A stretch of DNA of 19,953 bases. It comes from GW2011-AR5 sp041645025. Lineage in GTDB: Archaea; Aenigmatarchaeota; Aenigmatarchaeia; GW2011-AR5. How positions within the stretch are numbered: position 1 is the first letter of the stretch; each line of letters opens with the position of its first letter. The stretch spans positions 1 to 19,953 of the forward strand of contig JBAZQV010000012.1 in NCBI GenBank assembly GCA_041645025.1, written 5' to 3'. Below are positions 5,499 to 9,830 of this stretch, one piece after another. Position numbers and translations under genes: made by a program. The notes under the pieces are model-generated. The model was not told the origin of the DNA and did no database searches. It was given only the letters and a program-made list of their open reading frames with translations.

Positions 5499-6200
5499 AT
5501 GCTAGTTGCAATATTATGTGCCATAATAGCTGGCTTGTCCGACCTGTTTGGTGGATGGCTTGCCTACAAGACAAGGATAATCAAGCTCATGCCGCGTTAT
5601 ATTATAGGATTCGCCGCCGGGATTTTGATAACCGTTACCTTTGTTGATGTGCTGCCACAGCTCTCGATGGACTTACATTCTTATTACATTCTTGCGGGCT
5701 TTCTTGTGTTCTATCTTATTGAAAAGGTTGTTATGTTGCATGCCTGCGGCGAGGGCGAGTGCAAGGTCCATAAAATCGGCGGCATAACCGTTTTCGGCAT
5801 GGCACTGGACAACGTCGTTGACGGCATAGGCATAGCTGTCGGCTACCTGGTAAATCCTGCTCTTGGCTTGGTTATTACAGTAGGCGTTGTTATACACGAA
5901 ATACCCCAGGGCATTGCTTCTGTCACCATAATGAAAAATGCGAAGTACAGCACAAAAAAGACATTTGGCGTTCTCGGGCTTGCAGGACTTCTCTATCCGG
6001 TGGGTGCGCTGCTTTCTGTGTTCATACCACAGGACCTTTACCTTATAGTTCTTGCTTTTGTTGCCGGCGACTTCCTTTACATAGGCGCTTCAGACCTGCT
6101 GCCAGAGGCGCACAAAAGATTCAATGCAAAAGTCATATTTAGCGTGCTTGCCGGCGTTGCATTTGTGCTGCTTCTGACGACGTTGTTTCCGGCTATTTAG
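5499..6200 (+). CDS. ZIP-family metal ion transporter
   Basis: The 233-residue membrane protein has about eight hydrophobic segments and the two ZIP metal-site motifs: ALDNVVDGIGIA in the fourth helix (family HNxxDG, here with Asp first) and VVIHEIPQGIAS in the fifth (family HEIPxE). A loop with HACGEGECKVH supplies His, Cys and Glu that could collect metal at the membrane surface. ZIP proteins move zinc, iron or other divalent metals into the cytoplasm. Divergence from a NikR-like repressor and a palindrome over its TATA box suggest metal-repressed uptake. The Asp replacing the first His may shift metal choice. The metal is unknown. Confidence 0.9.
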   Translation: MLVAILCAIIAGLSDLFGGWLAYKTRIIKLMPRYIIGFAAGILITVTFVDVLPQLSMDLHSYYILAGFLVFYLIEKVVMLHACGEGECKVHKIGGITVFGMALDNVVDGIGIAVGYLVNPALGLVITVGVVIHEIPQGIASVTIMKNAKYSTKKTFGVLGLAGLLYPVGALLSVFIPQDLYLIVLAFVAGDFLYIGASDLLPEAHKRFNAKVIFSVLAGVAFVLLLTTLFPAI

Positions 6201-6253
6201 GAAGATTTAAAAGCCTCTTGACAAATCTTTTTGAATAAAGCTCTTGTAGAACA

Positions 6254-6414
6254 GCTCCAGTGTCAACAGCAAAACGCATAGCGTTTGTTAGTTGTGCACG
6301 GCGAACGTAGTCTAGCCCGGTCAATAGATGCAGAGACGCTATGTGTCAGTCTGCTAACCGAGAGGATAGCGGCCTCTCACGCCGCGGACTCGGGTTCAAA
6401 TCCCGACGGGAGCA
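6254..6414 (+). tRNA. tRNA-Glu (anticodon CTC) with two non-canonical introns
   Basis: Exons 6254-6258, 6306-6323 and 6363-6414 join to a 75-base tRNA: acceptor GCTCC+CG pairs 7 of 7 with CGGGAGC, D stem GTCT/GGAT, D loop AGCCCGGTCAA, anticodon stem GCGGC/GCCGC with loop CTCTCAC, T stem TCGGG/CCCGA, discriminator A. Intron 1 (6259-6305) splits the acceptor stem between positions 5 and 6: bulges CCA and AAC flank a short GCT/GGC helix (one G-U pair), and the intron stem is GTGTCAAC against GTTGTGCAC with one bulge. Intron 2 (6324-6362) is in the D loop: bulges CAA and AGA flank CGGT/ACCG, a canonical BHB. Without intron 1 the 5' strand GCGAACG mismatches the 3' strand at three positions. Confidence 0.85.
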
Positions 6415-6444
6415 TTGAAGTGCAAAAGCTCTCCATTTTTAATT

Positions 6445-6499
6445 GCTATAAATACTTGGTAGTATATATCTTACTATTCCTACAAGTAAAATGAGGTGA
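6445..6499 (+). promoter_or_regulatory. Promoter, dyad and Shine-Dalgarno site of the AbrB/PIN pair
   Basis: A TATA-like GCTATAAATACT lies at 6445-6456. TAGTA (6460-6464) and TACTA (6472-6476) form an inverted repeat that could be the antitoxin operator. GAGGTGA at 6493-6499 is a strong Shine-Dalgarno site that sets the start at ATG 6505 rather than GTG 6496. Confidence 0.5.
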
Positions 6500-6504
6500 G
6501 CAAG

Positions 6505-6765
6505 ATGGAAGTGGAGATGACAAGGATAAGCGAAAAAGGTCAGGTAGTCATACCAAGCGCACTGAGAAACCAGATGAAAATAAAGAAATCAGACCAGTTC
6601 CTTGTGTTCGGCGAGGGCAACACCATAATCCTGAAGAAAATCGACAGGCCGGCGGTGAAAAAAACATTCGACGAAGTTGCCAGGCCTATACGGGAAGCCG
6701 CGAAAAAAGAAGGTTTCTCAAGAAGCGATCTTGACCAGCTGATAAAAGAAGTGAGAAAAGGATGA
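6505..6765 (+). CDS. AbrB-type (VapB-like) antitoxin
   Basis: The 86-residue product opens with the swapped-hairpin AbrB DNA-binding domain: TRISEKGQVVIPSALRNQMKI followed by DQFLVFGEGNTIILKK. The lysine- and arginine-rich C-terminal half (FDEVARPIREAAKKEGFSRS) is the expected toxin-binding tail. The PIN gene overlaps by 4 bases (ATGA at 6762-6765), the usual vapBC arrangement. It should bind and inhibit the PIN nuclease and repress the shared promoter. The pair sits between the tRNA-Glu 3' end and a displaced copy of that end, which suggests it arrived as a unit. Confidence 0.88.
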   Translation: MEVEMTRISEKGQVVIPSALRNQMKIKKSDQFLVFGEGNTIILKKIDRPAVKKTFDEVARPIREAAKKEGFSRSDLDQLIKEVRKG

Positions 6766-7196
6766 TAAAGCTGGTTCTGGATACCAATGTTTTTGTGTCC
6801 GGATTCTTATGGGAAGGAAACGAGGCCGAGCTAATCAGGAAGATAGAAAGAAAAGACGCAATGAATTTCATCAGCCCGGAAATATTGTCAGAGATCAAAG
6901 ACGTAATCGGCAGGGACAAATTCAAGAATTTGCTTGCGAAGCATAATCTAATCGCAGACGAAATTATAGAAAAGATAGTTTCACTTTCCCATATTGTCAT
7001 AGGCAGAAAACTGGAGGAAAATGTCGTCAAAGCCGACCCGAAAGACGACAAGTTCATAGAATGTGCCATGAATTCCAGCGCAGATTATATTGTTACGGGG
7101 GACAAGCACCTGCTTGAACTCAAGGAATATGAAAATGTTAAAATCATCACGGCGAAAGAATTTGTCGATATTGTAGAAAAGAGCGACAAAAATTAA
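6762..7196 (+). CDS. PIN-domain (VapC-like) ribonuclease toxin
   Basis: The 144-residue product has the PIN layout of the COG1569 type: first acidic motif LVLDTNVFVSGFLW, a middle Glu-bearing helix (SPEILSEIKDVIG), and the last acidic cluster ADPKDDKFIECA with IVTGDKHLLEL. The four acidic positions hold magnesium for RNA cleavage; known VapC enzymes of this fold cut tRNA or rRNA. The start overlaps the antitoxin stop by 4 bases. The target is unknown. Its position next to tRNA-Glu is an integration feature and says nothing about its target. Confidence 0.88.
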   Translation: MIKLVLDTNVFVSGFLWEGNEAELIRKIERKDAMNFISPEILSEIKDVIGRDKFKNLLAKHNLIADEIIEKIVSLSHIVIGRKLEENVVKADPKDDKFIECAMNSSADYIVTGDKHLLELKEYENVKIITAKEFVDIVEKSDKN

Positions 7197-7247
7197 ATTC
7201 AACCTGTATACACGAAAAACATGGCATAGGGTTTAAGCTTGATATAA

Positions 7248-7258
7248 CGACGGGAGCA
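7248..7258 (+). repeat. Displaced copy of the tRNA-Glu 3' end
   Basis: CGACGGGAGCA matches the last 11 bases of tRNA-Glu (6404-6414) exactly and in the same orientation. What follows, TTAACGC and a CTTTTCTTT/AAAGAAAAG hairpin, is the same kind of sequence that follows tRNA-Leu at 8210. So this looks like the original tRNA-Glu 3' end and flank, pushed 844 bases away by insertion of the AbrB/PIN cassette. Confidence 0.55.
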
Positions 7259-7259
7259 C

Positions 7260-7310
7260 TTAACGCTTTTCTTTGAAAAAGAAAAGCCCTACTGCAAAAG
7301 AAATATATTA
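7260..7310 (+). repeat. Hairpin-plus-TATA repeat unit, copy 1
   Basis: TTAACGC, then a 9-base-pair hairpin CTTTTCTTT/AAAGAAAAG (7266-7286), then ACTGCAAAAGAAATATATTA. Related units lie at 8210-8265 and 8834-8894, with a half unit at 7329-7354. The hairpin may end upstream transcripts and the GAAATATATTA part looks like an archaeal BRE/TATA promoter element. Confidence 0.55.
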
Positions 7311-7366
7311 TCTAAATAGCTTCTAAATAGCTACCAGTCAAAGAAATATATTACTTTTGTGGGTGA
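7311..7366 (+). promoter_or_regulatory. Promoter region of the Trm9-like gene with a tandem repeat
   Basis: TCTAAATAGCT occurs twice in tandem (7311-7321 and 7322-7332). A second promoter-like half unit, CAGTCAAAGAAATATATTAC, follows at 7335-7354, and GGTGAT at 7361-7366 is a perfect Shine-Dalgarno site 6 bases before ATG 7373. The earlier TATA in unit 1 gives a leader that includes this site; the nearer one would start transcription too late to include it. Confidence 0.45.
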
Positions 7367-7372
7367 TTTTTC

Positions 7373-8011
7373 ATGAACCAGCGCGAAGTTTGGGAAAATA
7401 TCGCAGCGGAGTTTGGCAAGTACAGGACACACCCGATGAAAGATTCTGCGGGATTTTTGGAAAACAAAAAAGGCATAATTCTTGATTTGGCCTGCGGCAG
7501 CGGAAGGAACTTCGTGAAAACGGACGGCACTGTAGTTGGTGTTGACTTTTCTGTAAGCATGATAAAGATGGCTGCTAAAAAAGCAAAAAAGAAAAATCTT
7601 GAAGTACTCCTTGCGTGCGGCGACGCTATGCACCTTCCTTTTAGCGACGACTCTTTTGACAGCGTGCTTTTTTCCAGCTCGTTTCACTGCATAAAGTGGA
7701 ACCATAGGAAGAAGCTTCTTGAAGAAATAGGACGCGTTGCAAAGGAAGGCGCCCCTGTCTTTATTTCTGTCTGGAATCGCGACCAGCCGCGTTTTGCCGG
7801 AGCGAAGAAAGAGTCCTTTATTCCGTGGAAATCAGGTGGCAAGATTTACAAGAGATATTATTATCTTTACACGAAGGACGAACTCCAGAGCTTGTTGAAT
7901 AAATACTTCTCTAGTGTCAGGGTCTTCTACAGCGGCGACAAGGCTTTTAAAAAGTATCCAAAAAATATTATTGCTATTGCTAAAGTAAGTAAATCTGGCC
8001 GGGCTGGGTAA
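7373..8011 (+). CDS. Trm9/ALKBH8-like tRNA wobble-uridine methyltransferase
   Basis: The 212-residue product follows the Trm9 pattern: REVWENIAAEFGKYRTHP at the N-terminus, motif I IILDLACGSGRNFV, VVGVDFSVSMIKMA, ACGDAMHLPFSDDSFDSVL, LEEIGRVAKEGAPVFISVW, then SFIPWKSGG with KRYYYLYTKDELQSLL. The last element (PWK then RYY and a loading segment) separates Trm9-like enzymes from general methyltransferases. In eukaryotes Trm9 methylates carboxymethyl-uridine at tRNA position 34; archaeal relatives are expected to act on products of Elp3. It lies 46 bases ahead of tRNA-Leu(TAG) and near tRNA-Glu, which may be chance. The archaeal substrate is inferred. Confidence 0.78.
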   Translation: MNQREVWENIAAEFGKYRTHPMKDSAGFLENKKGIILDLACGSGRNFVKTDGTVVGVDFSVSMIKMAAKKAKKKNLEVLLACGDAMHLPFSDDSFDSVLFSSSFHCIKWNHRKKLLEEIGRVAKEGAPVFISVWNRDQPRFAGAKKESFIPWKSGGKIYKRYYYLYTKDELQSLLNKYFSSVRVFYSGDKAFKKYPKNIIAIAKVSKSGRAG

Positions 8012-8057
8012 CTCATGGAGTTTGGAACCTTGGCCGATTGTTTCGTGCTTTAGTGAC

Positions 8058-8209
8058 GCGAGGGTAGCCAAGTCTGGTCAAAGGCGCAAGTAGGCTTTCT
8101 TTAACCAAAGAAGGTTTAGGCGAAGCTTAGGCGAAGCTCAGAAATTGACCTGACTTTTAAGAAACCTTGTCGGTTAGTCCGTTCGTCGGTTCAAATCCGG
8201 CCCCTCGCA
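8058..8209 (+). tRNA. tRNA-Leu (anticodon TAG) with two introns
   Basis: Acceptor GCGAGGG pairs 7 of 7 with CCCTCGC, D stem GCC/GGC, T stem GTCGG/CCGGC around TTCAAAT, a long variable arm (TCGG...CCG) and discriminator A mark a type II leucine tRNA. Exons 8058-8090, 8125-8131 and 8164-8209 give anticodon stem CAAGG/CCTTG and loop CTTAGGA. Intron 2 (8132-8163) is at the canonical 37/38 site with an ideal BHB: CTTA/TAAG between bulges GGC and AAA. Intron 1 (8091-8124) splits the anticodon stem at 30/31 with a relaxed motif (CGC/GCG, then AAG opposite G) and stem CTTTCTTT/AAAGAAGG. Mature length is 86 bases. Confidence 0.85.
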
Positions 8210-8265
8210 TTAAGCCCCTTTCTTTAGAAAAGAAAGTGGCTTGCGGTCAAAGAAAATATTATAAA
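8210..8265 (+). repeat. Hairpin-plus-TATA repeat unit, copy 2
   Basis: TTAAGC, hairpin CTTTCTTT/AAAGAAAG (8218-8236), GGCTTGCGGTCAAAGAAAA and a TATTATAAATTT box. The unit starts at the first base after tRNA-Leu. As a promoter it would drive the structured leader and the receiver-like gene at 8505. Confidence 0.55.
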
Positions 8266-8306
8266 TTTGGCGCTGGCGGAAAAGTAATATGTTTCTTTTT
8301 CGCTAA

Positions 8307-8385
8307 GGTTTTTCTTTTCCAACTCGAGGAAACCAAAGGTTTCCTGAGTTCCCAGACGACTCCGTCTTCTGAGGAAAGAAAAAGG
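8307..8385 (+). ncRNA. Three-way-junction RNA in the leader of the receiver-like gene
   Basis: TTTTTCTTTTCC (8309-8320) pairs with GGAAAGAAAAA (8373-8383) over 11 pairs with one bulge. It encloses hairpin AACTC-AGGAAACC/GGTTTCCT-GAGTT (8321-8350, 13 pairs, loop AAA) and hairpin CAGA-GAC/GTC-TCTG (8353-8371, one mismatch). It ends 7 bases before the structured leader element at 8393, so the whole stretch 8307-8504 may be one folded 5' leader. It is supported by pairing only; no family is recognised. Confidence 0.45.
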
Positions 8386-8392
8386 TTATCTT

Positions 8393-8504
8393 AGATTCAT
8401 TGAAAACGCACGGCTTCAGCCGTGCGATGAAACACAATGAATCTGGGATCCCATCTTCCAACAAACCCACGACTTTAGTCGTGGGATATAAGGAAGATGT
8501 GATA
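8393..8504 (+). promoter_or_regulatory. Structured leader element, copy 2, before the receiver-like gene
   Basis: P1 AGATTCATTG/CAATGAATCT (8393-8402, 8435-8444), loop strands AAAAC and GATGAAAC, P2 GCACGGC/GCCGTGC with loop TTCA, then GGGATCC, P3 CATCTTC/GAAGATG (8452-8458, 8493-8499) enclosing ACAAA and ATATAA strands, and P4 CCCACGAC/GTCGTGGG. Compared with copy 1, P1, P3 and the loops are the same, while P2 and P4 differ on both strands but still pair. P3 continues into TGATA and ATG 8505, so the Shine-Dalgarno-like GATGTGAT is partly held in P3. Confidence 0.65.
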
Positions 8505-8837
8505 ATGAAGATGTTTTACGCGGCTGTTACGGACTTGTTCTTTATAGCGAGGATAACAGAGTCCGCCAAGTTCGCCGAAGCCAAGGTAATTTTTACTGGC
8601 AATTTTGAGGAGATTGTAAACAGGATAGATTATCAGATGCCTGACGGGCTTATAGTTGACCTTAATGGATTTCTTACTGCTGACCAGCTGCAGGAAATAA
8701 AATCAAAATATAATATCAGAATTGTTGGCTATTTGTCGCACGCCCAGACAGAAATGAGAAAGATTGCAGAAGAAATCTGCGACGAGGTCTTATCACAAGC
8801 AGAATTCACGAAGAACTTGGCGCAGTTGCTCAGTTAA
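8505..8837 (+). CDS. Small receiver-like (CheY-fold) protein
   Basis: The 110-residue product has alternating strands and helices of a CheY-like fold: MKMFYAAVTDLFFIARITES, KVIFTGNFEEIVN, GLIVDLNGFLTADQLQEI, IRIVGYLSHAQTEMRKIA and CDEVLSQAEFTKNLAQLL. LIVDLNG takes the place of the phospho-acceptor strand, with Asp where the phosphorylated residue would be. The usual Thr/Ser is met by YLSHA, but the conserved Lys is replaced (VLSQAEF) and the paired acidic residues at the start are absent, so phosphorylation is doubtful. ATG 8505 is used because the frame before it is the conserved RNA leader. Its function is unknown. Confidence 0.65.
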   Translation: MKMFYAAVTDLFFIARITESAKFAEAKVIFTGNFEEIVNRIDYQMPDGLIVDLNGFLTADQLQEIKSKYNIRIVGYLSHAQTEMRKIAEEICDEVLSQAEFTKNLAQLLS

Positions 8838-8894
8838 GCTCCTTTTCTTGGGAAGAAAAGTAGCTTGCAGTCAAAAGAACATATTATAATTATT
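8834..8894 (+). repeat. Hairpin-plus-TATA repeat unit, copy 3
   Basis: TTAAGC, hairpin CTTTTCTT/AAGAAAAG (8842-8860), TAGCTTGCAGTCAAAAGAA and ATATTATAATT. It sits between convergent genes, so its promoter-like half would only read into the thymidine kinase antisense strand. That favours a spread repeat or terminator over a gene-specific promoter. Confidence 0.5.
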
Positions 8895-8905
8895 GACTTG
8901 CTACG

Positions 8906-9496
8906 CTAATCAAGCAGCTCATGGCACTGGCGGCAGCGCGCCTCGTAGCTGTCAAAGCCGCCCACTAATATTGTTGGATCGCTTTTCTTTGCAGGCATGC
9001 CGTTTATCAGGCGCTGGGTCATGACTGCTTCACGATTCTTGCACTTCATGCATATGGCTTTTAACTTGTCGACATAGTCAGCGCGGGCAAGCAATTCGCC
9101 CATCGGTCCGAACGTCTCGCCGCGGAAGTTTGTGTCAAGACCAGCAACAAGTACGCGCTTACCTTGGGATACCCATTTTTCGGTCATGGACACTATTTCC
9201 ATAGCATAGAAATTGCCCTCGTCAAAGGCTATAACTTCCGGGTCTTCTTTTTCTACAAGGTCTTCTATGTATTTTATTGCCAGCAAATCGGTTCCTGTTA
9301 TAACTGCTTCGAGCTTGCGCTGGTCGTGGGAAACCACATGCGACGCGTCATAGCGGTTATCCAGAGCAGGCTTGAATATGATAAATTTTTTCCCGCTTAT
9401 CTGCACACGCTTTATTCTTCTTATTAACTCTTCTGATTTGCCGGAGAACATGGGTCCGCAGACAACTTCAAGGGAGCCTTTATGGAAGTCGTTCAT
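8906..9496 (-). CDS. tdk: Thymidine kinase
   Basis: The 196-residue product is a type II thymidine kinase (EC 2.7.1.21), which phosphorylates thymidine with ATP in pyrimidine salvage. It has the P-loop GPMFSGKSEELIRR at the N-terminus, the Walker-B-like VIAFDEGNF, the segment VLVAGLDTNFRGETFGPMGEL, and a zinc site formed by CMKC and CRQC near the C-terminus; the lasso strand ends with GGFDSYEARC. ATG 9496 gives the usual short N-terminus before EVVCGPMFSGK; a start 10 codons earlier adds sequence not typical of the family. The gene overlaps a small upstream ORF by 17 bases and probably shares its transcript. Confidence 0.95.
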   Translation of the reverse strand: MNDFHKGSLEVVCGPMFSGKSEELIRRIKRVQISGKKFIIFKPALDNRYDASHVVSHDQRKLEAVITGTDLLAIKYIEDLVEKEDPEVIAFDEGNFYAMEIVSMTEKWVSQGKRVLVAGLDTNFRGETFGPMGELLARADYVDKLKAICMKCKNREAVMTQRLINGMPAKKSDPTILVGGFDSYEARCRQCHELLD

Positions 9497-9686
9497 GAAT
9501 ATCCAACCGCATACGATGTAAGACAATTAAAGCATTTGATCTTTCACGTCTGAAAGAGTATTCAGGAGCTGACGGATCATCAATACCTATCATTTCCTCG
9601 TATTGTTTGCGTGTTAATGAATTGCAACTATCAATACGACCTTCCCATGGGTATTTTACAAAGTCTGTAGTAGAAGTGTCAGCCAT
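9480..9686 (-). CDS. Small hypothetical protein upstream of thymidine kinase
   Basis: The 68-residue frame begins MADTSTTDFVKYPWEGR and continues with SLTRKQYEEMIGIDDPSAPE and a basic RRERSNALIVLHRMRLD tail. I do not recognise a family. It lies directly downstream of the short leader element and overlaps the kinase start by 17 bases, an arrangement expected of a translated upstream gene. The composition is soluble and charged, with no membrane segment. It could be a small regulatory or coupling protein, or a translated leader for the kinase gene. Confidence 0.5.
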   Translation of the reverse strand: MADTSTTDFVKYPWEGRIDSCNSLTRKQYEEMIGIDDPSAPEYSFRRERSNALIVLHRMRLDIHERLP

Positions 9687-9713
9687 GCTTTTCTGTATGA
9701 TGTTAAAGTATTA

Positions 9714-9780
9714 AAATCGCATCTTCTTATTGAAAAGAAGATGGGATCCAGAATACATTTTTAAAATGTATTCTTAGATC
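9714..9780 (-). promoter_or_regulatory. Structured leader element, copy 3 (reduced), minus strand
   Basis: Read on the minus strand: a perfect 12-base-pair hairpin AGAATACATTTT/AAAATGTATTCT (9750-9774) replaces P1/P2, then GGATCC, then P3 CATCTTC/GAAGATG (9720-9743) with a simple 10-base loop, followed by CGAT. The core GGATCCCATCTTC and the P3 sequence are the same as in copies 1 and 2, but P2 and P4 and their loops are missing. It lies 27 bases before the small ORF that precedes thymidine kinase. Confidence 0.5.
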
Positions 9781-9796
9781 AAAAACTCCCCGAGAA

Positions 9797-9830
9797 TTAC
9801 AAATATTAATGGCCGGATGCAATTCTACTC
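9797..9830 (+). promoter_or_regulatory. Promoter of the Nudix fusion gene
   Basis: ATTACAAATATTAA at about 9796-9809 is a TATA-like box some 25 bases before ATG 9831. With no Shine-Dalgarno site present, this suggests a leaderless transcript. Confidence 0.4.

Noticed and set aside
6301..6307. tRNA-Glu 5' end at 6301 without an acceptor intron
   Set aside because: GCGAACG mismatches CGGGAGC at three of seven positions, while the intron model gives seven of seven and fits a splice motif.
8198..8209. Third tRNA 3'-end duplication at tRNA-Leu
   Set aside because: I found no second copy of the CCCTCGCA end elsewhere in the window.
8400..8504. N-terminal extension of the receiver-like protein from ATG 8400
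   Set aside because: This stretch is the conserved leader element, also found before another gene; a protein reading would place the RNA hairpins inside coding sequence, and ATG 8505 gives the expected fold start.
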